This document shows positions 53,791 to 64,000 of a DNA stretch of 64,000 nt, piece after piece (position 1 is the first letter of the stretch; every line of letters begins with the position of its first letter). The translations under genes were made by a program, and so were the position numbers. The stretch comes from Zerene cesonia. Taxonomy: Eukaryota; Arthropoda; Insecta; Lepidoptera; Pieridae. The DNA lies in assembly GCF_012273895.1 (NCBI RefSeq), contig NC_052126.1:5345218-5409217 (forward strand), read 5' to 3'. The notes beneath the pieces are model-generated. The model searched no databases and was not told where the DNA came from. It was given only the letters and a program-made list of their open reading frames with translations.

Positions 53791-53979
53791 TATTAGCTTT
53801 TGCCCGCGGCTTCGCACGCGTTAAATTCGGAGTAGTTTAACAGATGTTATTATACATATAGACCTTACTTTTGTATCAATCTATCTATTAAAAAAATCCC
53901 CATCAAAATCTTGGGCAGTTTTAAAGATTTAAGCACACATAGGGATAGGGAAAGCGAGCTTTATTTTGTATTATGTAGA
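53791..53979 (-). repeat. Third-family Helitron-like repeat
   Basis: TTAGCTTTTGCCCGCGGCTT at the left and TTTATTTTGTATTATGTAGA at the right. The CTAG end is mutated to TTAG. Confidence 0.6.
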
Positions 53980-54515
53980 GATTAACTTTTTTTTGTTTAG
54001 ACACTAATAAAAACTTAAAGAAAGTTGCTGCTACGTTAGCTTGTGTTCGAAATGTCGAGTTAAATAATATTGAATAAATTGCGTTAAAAATTCAGTCTTT
54101 AATTTCTAAATGTACAATACTCGCGTAAAATCAATCACAAGAGAACAATTCAAGAAATTTTATATGTTCTTTTAACAAAATTTCGCGTAAACATAGTATA
54201 CCTATGTATATAAAACAAACTCGCTCCTATCCCTGAGTAACCGTTTTTAACATTCGATCCTTATACTAATTCCCGAGACGTCTAGACGAATGCATTTCTC
54301 CCTCAGCTTAAACCTAAAAGATATCTATTTTACGTCGAATTTCGGTATCTTCAGATCAATCAACTCACATTTTTAAATAATTGAAATTTACTGTATTCAT
54401 TCTGTATACATATAATCAAGGGGTTTTCAAATTATCAGAGTCAAGTTGAAAACCTAACATTGAAGATTGTTCGCAAAAGACCATAATATTGCAACCAATA
54501 TTCGAAATACAGAAA

Positions 54516-54676
54516 TCGTGTGTTTGTTGCTCTTTCACGCAAAAACTACTGAACCGATTGCAATGAAATTTGGTACGTAGACACCTGGACAACTGGAATA
54601 ACATGTAGGCAACTTTTTATCCCGATATTCCTACGGGATACGTACTTACGCGGGTGAAACCGCGGGGCGCAGCTAG
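54516..54676 (+). mobile_element. 200-bp-family Helitron-like element, 5'-truncated
   Basis: GTGTGTTTGTTGCTCTTTCA ... ACCGCGGGGCGCAGCTAG|T. The first 35 or so bases are missing. Confidence 0.8.
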
Positions 54677-55689
54677 TTGTTAATAATATATTCTGATATG
54701 CTCACTTTTTCTTTTATACTCCGGTAGATAAAAGAAAAACACATCTTGAGTGAACATATTTTTGGGTTTAAATCCACGAAGATAAGAATCTTATAGAAAA
54801 AGGAACTCACACAAAAACTTTTATGTTATCTTAAAGACGAATTAAATAACAATAACATTTAAAATATTCTAATAATGCGCACGCGCATACTAGATGAGTC
54901 AAGTGCGTGTCCTTTACAATAGTAACGCTACCGTCTGGTGTCTGCAAGCGGTGGAGTTTTAGGATCATGTTTTATTTAGATATTGGCGATAAATTTTTTA
55001 CAATGTACGACAAAATATCATGATTTGTCATGTGGACTTATTTGTGAAATAAATAATAAGGTAACGCACAAATCTAAAGGTGGCATTCTAATATCGAAAT
55101 TAATATTTTATTGCACGTCTTATTATGTTGTAAACGTTAAGATTTTTTTTTATATCTACCTTTCGTTTATTTTTGTCTGACTGTAATGTTCGACAGCCAT
55201 ACAAAATACAAAAAGAACGAAACATCACAACAAATATATATGATGTGATCCAATTTTATTATGCATTCGTATTAAAAATAATTAATAAAAACAATTCTTA
55301 TGGGTCGAAAGTTGGTATTTTAAAACGTAAACCAAATTTAATGCATGATGATGGTATGTTCATAAATTTGACTCCCAAGGGCACATAAGAAATAACACGT
55401 CGTAACGATATCGCATCGCGATCGTAACCTGTAAATATCGTATGGCATCCCAAAATGCTGTACACGCATCTCGTATAATACGTATGATACAGGAGGAACA
55501 ATGGAATTGTTAAAACAAGTGTTGCATCACAATTGACACAGCTGAAGCAAAGTATTACAAGTTTAACATATTCAAGGCATGCCAGGTTTGAAAGAAAAAA
55601 TGTTTCATAACAAATTATGTATGTACAAGCAGTTTGACATTGAAAATACATTTATATTAAAAAATTCATCCGCCTCGAAGTGTTAAACA

Positions 55690-56010
55690 GATTTTAATGA
55701 ATGAATGAATGAATTACAAAATCTTTTATTGCACACTTAATACAGTATTACAAAACAAGAACAATCCGAGTAATTGCGTGTAGATGGACCGGTCTTATCG
55801 CCAAAGCGATCTCACCCAGGCAACCCGGAAAAATAGCCCCATACTGCTCCATTTCTCTTAAGAGCAGAATGCTTATGCGTACCCACGGCCCGCGAAGAAA
55901 GGCCATGGGTTGTCGGACTCCCACTGCCTGGGGAGGCAATGGACCCACCGCCTAAACGCCGTCCGCCTTCCCGCGCTATTCGCCGAGGGCGTGTGAGCTC
56001 AGATGGAATC
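55690..56010 (-). mobile_element. LINE 3' end with (ATTC)n tail
   Basis: Minus-strand reading contains GCTTTGGCGATAAGACCGG, GTGCAATAAAAGATTTTGTA and an ATTCATTCATTC tail. The 5' part is GC-rich (55900-56010). This is a typical lepidopteran non-LTR 3' end. Confidence 0.55.
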
Positions 56011-57020
56011 ATTCACAACCCCGGCAGCATTCCCCTTATAGCCTGGCCCAGAATCCGCTTATATCAATATTCATATCTTATTCATGGCTTATATCAACCA
56101 CGACACAACCCGACCAATTTACATAACACACATAACAATGCGCAAACGCAGCAATTACAAGCGCATTTCACAACGTCCCGGCGTGCGCACGCAACGGAAC
56201 GGAACGCCTTTCGACACGCTAGGGTGGTCGGCTTGCCGATTTTCGCGGACACGTCCCATTTGTAAATTGCAATTTCAAGGCCAATTACGCTGTTGGCCGG
56301 TAGCAATTTATCAAACGTGACACGATAATGGATTTGGTGTGAATTTTGTCTTGTGTTTTAGTGAATTTCACTGTGAAATTCATATAAAAATTGGGATAGA
56401 GAGAGTCACCGTCAACAAAAAAGAAGATCCAATGCTCAAGATTGGTCGTATGCTGTGATAAAGTTATACGATGATGATTCATATGATAATGTTAAAGGTA
56501 ATGTTAAAGAGTTAAACGATAAAAAAATAATGTAAACTTTTAACTAATGATCCCAGTATGAGAGATGCGAGTAGGTACTATGATTTTAAACAGATAAAAA
56601 CGCATTCTACTTTCATAACTGATCTTACTTGAAACCGTCTAATATAGAATTACCCAAAACTTATAAAACCGAGTTTACTAAGTGACATAATAAACAGAAA
56701 ACCTATACTTTCGTATTTTTTTTTCATTGGGAAAGATACCAACTCTTACACACCTCATAGCCACCCTACTGGACGTCCAGTTGAGAGCGGACGATATAAC
56801 AACACACAACAAAACGAAACAATACGGAGGAAGAGACATGTTATGAAACTTTGCAATTAGCGTAATACTTAATCCTCACTTATTTATAAATGTTTGTTTG
56901 TTTGTCTTTCTATATGTCTTTAAATAAGAGACTAGATAATGACATAGCTAGTCTATACCGCAGAGAAGCATCTCTTTCTTACTAATTTCAAAAGTGAATC
57001 TTTATCCCGCGCAAATCTTC

Positions 57021-57180
57021 ACTACACAGTACAAAACAAAGGCGCTTACTCTTTCCCTATGTCCCTATGTATGCTTAAATCTTTAAAACTACGCGACGGA
57101 TTTTGATGGGGTTTTTATTAATACATAGAGTGATTCAAGAGGAAAGTTTATATGTATAATGACATCTATTAAACTATTTC
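57021..57180 (+). repeat. Third-family Helitron-like repeat, 3'-truncated
   Basis: ACTACACAGTACAAAACAAA, TATGTATGCTTAAATCTTTA and AGTGATTCAAGAGGAAAG. Confidence 0.55.
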
Positions 57181-57584
57181 TTGTTTTCTTCGTCTTCGTT
57201 TGTTACTCTTCCTCATTTATATGTGTTAAATAAAGTATATTGTATTGTATTAAACTATTCAGAAATTAAACACGTGCGAAGCTGCGGAGAAGAAAAACTA
57301 ATTATAAATGAATATGAATCGCCAAATGTGTTAATAAGCATAAAACTCGAAAACAACTCGACCAATTCGACTCACTCTTTTTACGCATTAATTAAGGCAC
57401 ACGAAAGATTCTTATGTAGAGAAAAACAAACCACGCCTGAAGCCGGAACGTTCCAATAAAGAAAAATAAATCAACGAAAAACCATCCATTTCATGACCGT
57501 AACAATTCCAAAAGACACTATACTCCTTCGCCAGCGCCAGCCAGCGGCCAGCACACGCCTGCGGTTACTTCTCTCGACGCTCAG

Positions 57585-57870
57585 TATAATAATAATAATA
57601 ATAATAATAATTCTTTATTCGCATAATGTGTGTACAAAAGTTAACAGATATTACAAACACGGTCAACACATTAGCCACAACGGGCATGCAAATTTCATTA
57701 GCTCCGCGTCATTTCAAATTTTTACATTATATCTAAATTACATTAAAAATTACATTAATTAATTATTGTATCATAAAAACATTTACAAATTATTCACAAA
57801 TTTAAAAATTCGGATACATTGTAGAAATTTTTGTTATTTAGCCACTCGTAAAGTTTTGTTTTAAAAGGAT
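57585..57870 (-). mobile_element. LINE 3' fragment cut by assembly gap
   Basis: An (AAT)n run at 57585-57612 is the tail of a minus-strand element. The minus frame next to the gap reads PFKTKLYEWLNNKNFY and NVSEFLNL-stop, like the C-terminus of non-LTR reverse transcriptases. The right flank of the gap (58871-58972) continues an open minus frame (KYPLTIIRDQSTVNQQLTR) that may be the same element. Confidence 0.6.
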
Positions 57871-58870
57871 NNNNNNNNNNNNNNNNNNNNNNNNNNNNNN
57901 NNNNNNNNNNNNNNNNNNNNNNNNNNNNNNNNNNNNNNNNNNNNNNNNNNNNNNNNNNNNNNNNNNNNNNNNNNNNNNNNNNNNNNNNNNNNNNNNNNNN
58001 NNNNNNNNNNNNNNNNNNNNNNNNNNNNNNNNNNNNNNNNNNNNNNNNNNNNNNNNNNNNNNNNNNNNNNNNNNNNNNNNNNNNNNNNNNNNNNNNNNNN
58101 NNNNNNNNNNNNNNNNNNNNNNNNNNNNNNNNNNNNNNNNNNNNNNNNNNNNNNNNNNNNNNNNNNNNNNNNNNNNNNNNNNNNNNNNNNNNNNNNNNNN
58201 NNNNNNNNNNNNNNNNNNNNNNNNNNNNNNNNNNNNNNNNNNNNNNNNNNNNNNNNNNNNNNNNNNNNNNNNNNNNNNNNNNNNNNNNNNNNNNNNNNNN
58301 NNNNNNNNNNNNNNNNNNNNNNNNNNNNNNNNNNNNNNNNNNNNNNNNNNNNNNNNNNNNNNNNNNNNNNNNNNNNNNNNNNNNNNNNNNNNNNNNNNNN
58401 NNNNNNNNNNNNNNNNNNNNNNNNNNNNNNNNNNNNNNNNNNNNNNNNNNNNNNNNNNNNNNNNNNNNNNNNNNNNNNNNNNNNNNNNNNNNNNNNNNNN
58501 NNNNNNNNNNNNNNNNNNNNNNNNNNNNNNNNNNNNNNNNNNNNNNNNNNNNNNNNNNNNNNNNNNNNNNNNNNNNNNNNNNNNNNNNNNNNNNNNNNNN
58601 NNNNNNNNNNNNNNNNNNNNNNNNNNNNNNNNNNNNNNNNNNNNNNNNNNNNNNNNNNNNNNNNNNNNNNNNNNNNNNNNNNNNNNNNNNNNNNNNNNNN
58701 NNNNNNNNNNNNNNNNNNNNNNNNNNNNNNNNNNNNNNNNNNNNNNNNNNNNNNNNNNNNNNNNNNNNNNNNNNNNNNNNNNNNNNNNNNNNNNNNNNNN
58801 NNNNNNNNNNNNNNNNNNNNNNNNNNNNNNNNNNNNNNNNNNNNNNNNNNNNNNNNNNNNNNNNNNNNNN
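57871..58870. other. Assembly gap (1000 N)
   Basis: Exactly 1000 N, probably inside a LINE. Confidence 0.98.
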
Positions 58871-59567
58871 ACGCGTTAACTGTTGATTCACTGTACTTTG
58901 ATCTCTTATAATCGTCAACGGATATTTAAACAAAGGAATTGTACTTTCGTGTGATTTTAGAATTGAATACAATTATTACATATCTTCTGAGATTATGTTA
59001 GTTCTTATTTTATAGTTTTAATTAAATTTGGAGTAATTGAAAAGAGAATTCATTAGTTTTTAGTCACTTATTCACAGCACACATTTCATCGCCGTTACAG
59101 GTATATTTAAAGCACTGATGATTTTACAAACACTAACACACGTAGATCACTCAATATAGATCGCGTTACACCATAAATACGGTACACTTTTTTATACTTT
59201 ATATTTTTAATTTATTTATTACGCGGAGCTGAAGTGACCCGTGACGCGCGTAATAACTTTTTGTTTTGTAGTAGCCCTTTGTGATCGAATATATATTAAT
59301 AATGAAATGCCGAAGAGCATGTTCGGTAGAACGCGTTAATCTCGGGAACTACTCCGGTCCGATAGACAAATTATTTCAATGTTTGGCTATATATATCATT
59401 ACGCTAAGACCTGTAGGTAACTGTAGGTAACTACACATTTCTACAGATCAATAGGATCGGTGCACCAACGAGTAATGTTTCAAAATCGGGGGCTTTTTTT
59501 CCTATTGAGAGCTTCCGATGCGAGTTAGTGTTAGCCCAAAATAACTTTTCCCGTGAAACGATTTAAA

Positions 59568-59672
59568 TCTGCCAACCCACATTTGGCCAGCGTGGTGGAT
59601 TGTATCCTGAACCCACACAAGGCCCGTGTCTCAGCAGTGGGAACATGTAGGGCTGATGATGATGATGATGAA
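59568..59672 (+). repeat. SINE 3' module
   Basis: TGCCAACCCACATTTGGCCA, GTGTCTCAGCAGTGGGAACA and a GATGATGATGATG end. Truncated. Confidence 0.75.
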
Positions 59673-59935
59673 ACAGGAGGAATTAATTGTTACTGGAATT
59701 TACGGGACAACATGGTCTCTACTCTACAAAGTCCTTGAACAATAAAGAGAAAAAAAAAAACATTTAAATGTTTGTTTATAACTTATTAATATTATTTGCA
59801 TCAATGGTATAGAATAGGATAATTTCTAATTACATGTACTCACATAGTTTTTAAGCATATTGTTACTAACAAAATGAGACTTCATAGTTGCTCGATTAAA
59901 TGGATATATATTATTATTATAACGCCTTTTCAAAA

Positions 59936-60019
59936 ATTCTTTTAACATTAGGTAGCTGCATCTTCATATAGTCACATAGGCTATACACGTACCACAGACG
60001 AAGCAGGGCGGACCGCTAG
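59936..60019 (+). repeat. Helitron-like 3' end, second family
   Basis: TTTTAACATTAGGTAGCTGC ... GAAGCAGGGCGGACCGCTAG|T. Confidence 0.55.
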
Positions 60020-60527
60020 TAAACAAAAATCACCATACAATAAAGACATCCCAATCATGTAGCTTTATTGAAAAAGAAATACGAAAAATTTCGAACTCCA
60101 TATAGTGTATAAAACAAAAACAAAAATAAATATAAATTGAAGATATATTAGATAATTTAAATTTATATCCATCTTATGCATAAAGAAGTAGGTTACTCGA
60201 AATATCGAAACCAAAACGAAATTTTGTCTCGAACGGCAACGTAGGTACCTAAATAATATTTTAACAATGACATTTATGCAAATGTCATTAAAATGTTTTT
60301 TTCAGTAAGTAATAATTACAAATCGCTTATCACATTTTCATTACTTGTACTGTTCTCTCATTAAATGTTCTTTAACCTCCCATATCCTTCAAGATAAAAG
60401 CTTCATTAGATATACCAAATTTAACACCTAACACAAAACCTAGCTATAATATATTGTATTCATACCTACTACCACTACTAAATAGTTTGTTTGTTTGAAC
60501 TTTGAACGCGCTTTGAAATCTCAGGAA

Positions 60528-60564
60528 ATACTGCACCGATTTCTAAAAGAAATCGGTGCAGTAT
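60528..60564. repeat. Perfect 17-bp inverted repeat with 3-base loop
   Basis: Left arm ATACTGCACCGATTTCT (60528-60544), AAA spacer, right arm AGAAATCGGTGCAGTAT (60548-60564). It sits in a decayed second-family Helitron-like element (about 60478-60613). Confidence 0.85.
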
Positions 60565-60780
60565 TATATACCTCTTTTAAGTACCTCAGGCGTAGCCGGG
60601 ACAGAACGCTTGTTATTCGATAAGTTTTTTAGTACAATTGCTTATAAAGAATTTTTATTTGATTTAAAAAAACATGACATTTTTTTTCAATCGCAAAAAT
60701 ATAAGAAAAAGTGGATACCACCTATATAGCTACATTTCTATAAAAAAAAAATATAAAAAACACAGAGAATCATCTAAAAC

Positions 60781-60920
60781 CATCCCGCATTGGACCGCCG
60801 AGGTCAGGATACCGCTACGCCAGCCGCGCCGGCGCCGCGCCGTTCCATGTTGAATGCAACTACTATCTGAATCACCAGTAACGCGACCTCACTACCGAGG
60901 TGGGAACTGGCGTAACGACT
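60781..60920 (-). other. CpG- and GC-rich island, possible first exon
   Basis: The only strongly GC-rich non-repeat block of the right half, dense in CG dinucleotides (GCCAGCCGCGCCGGCGCCGC). On the minus strand an ATG at 60850 opens MERRGAGAAGVA followed by a possible donor GTATCC or a stop two codons later. It could be a 5' exon or promoter of a mim isoform or of another gene. No homology recognised. Confidence 0.25.
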
Positions 60921-61862
60921 GTGCTGCCTAGACAGACAGACGTTACAGCGTTTCGATGTATTTGAAAAAGCTTTTTTTTTGTTATAAGATTAAATTTACG
61001 TACTTTCTTGTATAGTTCTCAGTATTACTCATTATAGCTCTGTGAACCTGCACTGGGGACAAACATGGGTTGATAGATGTCACAACTGGCATATTTAAAC
61101 CGCGGCATTTTCATTAATTAAATTTAAACTAACCAAATTGATCGTATGATCATTTTAGTACCATACCTAAACCTGTTTACCCCTGAACGTCAATACCATT
61201 CTTATCCATTCCTCTTAAAAGCGAGCAGCACACTCGCAGAGGTCCTACAAACCATCATCATCACCAGTTTCCTCCAGCCTTCGAGACCTCACTACTTATA
61301 TTCCCAATATTTATAACACACTGTCAAGGACCAGTTGCAATTGCCTATATAGAGAATTAACTCCTATTTCGTATTTCAACCCACTCCAAAAAAAAAGGTT
61401 ATCAATTCGATGGGCTGAACTGATCGTGTGGTCCCCTTTAACTTTGGTCTAGTCCTCAAAAATTGAAGGCGGTTTCGTTTTGTGCTCAAAATAATCATTT
61501 GTTTGTAGATCACCGCCACATAGTACCTACTAAACGCTATTCACCACCAACCGTGTCTCACAAAATATCCACTCCCCGACAAGTACCTATACCCAACTAG
61601 CGAACATATTTCAACAACATCATTAGAGCTCAAGAGAACTCGAGCCGAGTGCACTCGATTGCAAAGCGCAACGCGGAGTAAAGGTTTGCATCGCCATTCT
61701 AGAGCTACCCTCCTAGCTCAGCTCGAAAATAGACCCGTTTACTTGGGAACTAGTTAGATAAACTTTCCTTGTTTAACATAATCTCAGTGAGCTCCATGAG
61801 AACTTCTTTTTCTATCATATTAGTGACTTACCTCATCTTTGTTTTATATAATTTTGATCATA

Positions 61863-62064
61863 CTAGCTGCGCCCCGCGGTTTCATCCGCGTAAGTCTGTA
61901 TCTCGTAGGAATATCGGGATCAAAAGTTGCCTATATATGTTATTCCAGTTGTCCAGCTCTGTATGTACCAAATTTCATTGCAATCGGTTCAGTAGTTTAT
62001 GCGTGAAAGAGCAACAAACACACACACATCCTTATAAACTTTCGCATTTATAATATTAGTAGGA
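61863..62064 (-). mobile_element. 200-bp-family Helitron-like element
   Basis: CTAGCTGCGCCCCGCGGTTT ... TTTATAATATTAGTAGGA, 202 bp, reverse orientation. Confidence 0.85.
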
Positions 62065-62333
62065 TAGTAGGATAGGATAGGATTAAAACGTACATTTATG
62101 CAATATCAAACACGAATTGTGACCTTAAATCGCACAATAGTATTCTAATAGCCAACAAACTTGGCCACCTTGATACATTTGGACAACTATCGTCACTCAT
62201 AAGTAAATTCGATTAATAACCGAAGTATGCACGAAAAATAATATCATGATTTAAACTCTATGATTTAATTTACCCACGAGTTATACTAACATAATCAAAG
62301 TTCCAAATCCACATAAAAACACCTACAAGTAAC

Positions 62334-62549
62334 TTATTGGCTAGATAAATGAGTGCCAAATAGAATCACACCATCATCTTCATTTACCAACACTCCTACC
62401 ATTTTAAGCAAACCAAACTCAACCGCCCACCGAGCACCTTTCTCAAAACCATCCTTGCCCGTTATCACGCCTCCAGCCGACCGTGTCAAACCCTGCAAAC
62501 AGTTCAGCCACTTAACCAGCACTATCGGAGCGTTCACCTCACTTGACAC
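62334..62549 (-). CDS. Unrecognised open frame, possible retroelement or exon relic
   Basis: A 71-codon minus-strand frame with protein-like composition (LVKWLNCLQGL, TRSAGGVITGKDGFEKG, EFGLLKMVGVLVNEDDG) and higher GC than its surroundings, ending in a stop at 62334. A possible acceptor (CTGGCAG) lies just upstream. I do not recognise the product; it may be chance or an old retroelement fragment. Confidence 0.2.
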   Translation of the reverse strand: MSSEVNAPIVLVKWLNCLQGLTRSAGGVITGKDGFEKGARWAVEFGLLKMVGVLVNEDDGVILFGTHLSSQ

Positions 62550-62703
62550 ACTGCCAGTGTTACGTCACCCGCTTAACATAACGTGACTTAGCCTCCGCTG
62601 CGCCGGTTAATTAACTTAAATTGTATACTTCATTCTGTATCTCATTAATCTACTGGTTCAGTTATGGAATATCGAGCTCTCGTGAATATACACTGGACTA
62701 TTA

Positions 62704-62876
62704 TCCTACTAATATTATAAATGCGAAAGTTTGTAAGGATGTATGTGTGTGTTTGTTACTCTTTCACGCAAAAACTACAGAACCGATTGCAATGAAATTT
62801 AGTAAGTAGATAGGTGGACGTGGTTTTTATTCCGATATTCCTACGGGATACGGGTGAAACCGCGGGGCGCAGCTAG
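62704..62876 (+). mobile_element. 200-bp-family Helitron-like element with internal deletion
   Basis: TCCTACTAATATTATAAATG ... ACCGCGGGGCGCAGCTAG|T, 173 bp. About 27 bp are missing around the ATAGGTGGACGTGG and CGGGATACGGGTGAAAC joins. Confidence 0.85.
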
Positions 62877-63591
62877 TACCGTGTAAAGCGCACACCATCC
62901 GATATACGAGATCAAATTTCAACCTACAAAAAAAGTCATATAATTGTGTTTCTAATTACGATAACTGAAGTTGAGACACATCTTTTTTATTGTAACACAG
63001 CAAATTAAAATCAATAACAAATATACAGTACATTTGCGCATCAGATAAACGAGCTAAGCTTCAAACTTGCAGAAGAACAGACACCGTAGTTTCTTATATA
63101 TGAATTTGCAGAGAACACAAACGATGCATTCATTATAAGACAGAATATGTGACGCATATAAGCAACCAAATTATTTACTATCAGATACATTTTTTCACAT
63201 TCCTTGACCATGACCTTGGCTATATGTTTAAACGCTAATTTGTTGTCATAATTCTTTAACGATTACTTTGTGTCTTTAATATTCATTAGTATGATTCCAC
63301 TGTGTTCATCTCATTTAACATAAACGGCATGACTAAAGATTTTGAATTTATAGAGGTTCATAAACGAAAATTAAGTACAGTAAATTAAGATATACCACCA
63401 TCGCCTGCAAATTTGTATATCACAGGCCATATTCTATCATATACATATCAAATTTGTAACACTTGATGTTATTGCATAGCGTTTAATTTGGCGTAAATAA
63501 TAATTGTTACAAATAACAACCGAAAAAAAAGATAATAACGAGTCGTGCAGTCAACCTAGTTATGCTATTATGTAAAGACAATTGATATTGT

Positions 63592-63906
63592 ATGATATCC
63601 AAAAAAGGCAGTGGTGGCTTAGTGGTGAAAACCTCGGACTACAAAATCGACAAGTCGGGGTTCGAGGCCGGGCGAGCGAGCAGGAAATAAATCGATTTTT
63701 TCAATTTATCTGCACATGTGGATAACATCACCACTGCTTAAAATGGTGAAGGTAAACATCGTGAGGAATCCTGCATGTCCAAGAATCAAAAGTTCAACGG
63801 TATGTGACATCTGTCAACCCGCACTTGGCCAGCGTGGTGGATTATGGCCTGAACCCTCATAGGAGGCCTGTGTCCCAGCAGTGGGAACATAAATGGGCTG
63901 ATGATG
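63592..63906 (+). mobile_element. Full-length tRNA-derived SINE
   Basis: The head carries a pol III A box (TGGCTTAGTGG, 63614-63624) and B box (GGTTCGAGGCC, near 63659-63669). The tail is the module CAACCCGCACTTGGCCAGCG ... GTCCCAGCAGTGGGAACATA ending in GATGATGA. It is flanked by a 12-bp target-site duplication AATTGATATTGT at 63580-63591 and 63907-63918. Confidence 0.88.
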
Positions 63907-63929
63907 AATTGATATTGTTATTAGTATTA

Positions 63930-64000
63930 TGGATGGATGGATGGATGGATGTAAGAATGTTTATTACTCTTTCACGCGAAAACAGCTTATCGTATCTTTA
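63930..64000 (+). repeat. Helitron-like 5' part, cut by window end
   Basis: A GGATGGATGGATGGATG run then TTACTCTTTCACGCGAAAAC and CAGCTTATCGTATC, as in the start of the 13852-14158 element. Confidence 0.45.

Larger units (their letters stand above)
34569..64000 (-). other. Probable long mim intron, repeat-rich
   Basis: About 29 kb upstream of the first visible mim exon with no other exon I can support. It carries four of the five 1000-N gaps, many Helitron-like copies, mariner and LINE fragments and a SINE. Long plain AT-rich stretches include 34800-36200, 40060-42040, 48000-48330, 49100-50230 and 63000-63570. An N-terminal mim exon could lie in a gap or right of the window. Confidence 0.55.

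Noticed and set aside
55939..56320. Overlapping open frames on both strands at 55748-56320
   Set aside because: They coincide with a GC-rich LINE 3' segment on the minus strand ending in an (ATTC)n tail, so are better explained as retroelement.
63608..63680. tRNA gene
   Set aside because: A and B boxes are present, but the segment continues into a SINE tail and is flanked by a target duplication; a cloverleaf was not evident.

Overview
The window is eukaryotic and almost certainly lepidopteran (moth or butterfly). It is AT-rich, its genes are split by GT-AG introns, and it is packed with short repeats typical of Lepidoptera: 200-bp Helitron-like elements starting TC and ending CTAG, a tRNA-derived SINE, mariner-like elements and degenerate LINE 3' ends. 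Five runs of exactly 1000 N are scaffold gaps of unknown true size.

The left half (1-32.2 kb) holds three tandem plus-strand genes for secreted CLIP-domain serine proteases of the prophenoloxidase-activating proteinase (PAP/PPAE) type. Gene 1 (186-6203) lacks its 5' end: the signal peptide and most of the first clip lie off the left edge. Gene 2 (9731-23158) is complete: 8 exons, 440 aa, two clip domains, with its signal-peptide exon 7.6 kb upstream of the rest. Gene 3 (27133-32205) is complete: 6 exons, 399 aa, one clip domain. All three keep the His-Asp-Ser triad and the S1 aspartate expected of trypsin-like specificity. They differ in activation site, linker length, S1-pocket residue 226, the 75-loop cysteine pair and exon structure. 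In known insects such proteases are secreted into hemolymph as zymogens, are activated by upstream clip proteases, and cleave prophenoloxidase to start melanization. The three here are probably diverged duplicates in that pathway.

The right half (32.9-64 kb) has only two recognisable coding exons, on the minus strand at 34507-34568 and 32928-33001. Joined in frame they encode the middle of an IMD/I-BAR domain that closely matches MTSS1/Missing-in-metastasis (mim). I see neither the exon before nor the exon after this pair in the readable sequence. The simplest reading is that the protease cluster is nested, antisense, inside a very long mim intron, and that 34.6-64 kb is another mim intron. 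The rest is transposon debris, with several informative nested, chimeric and foldback structures.

Coordinates come from reading splice sites and reading frames by eye. No alignment, expression data or database search was available.
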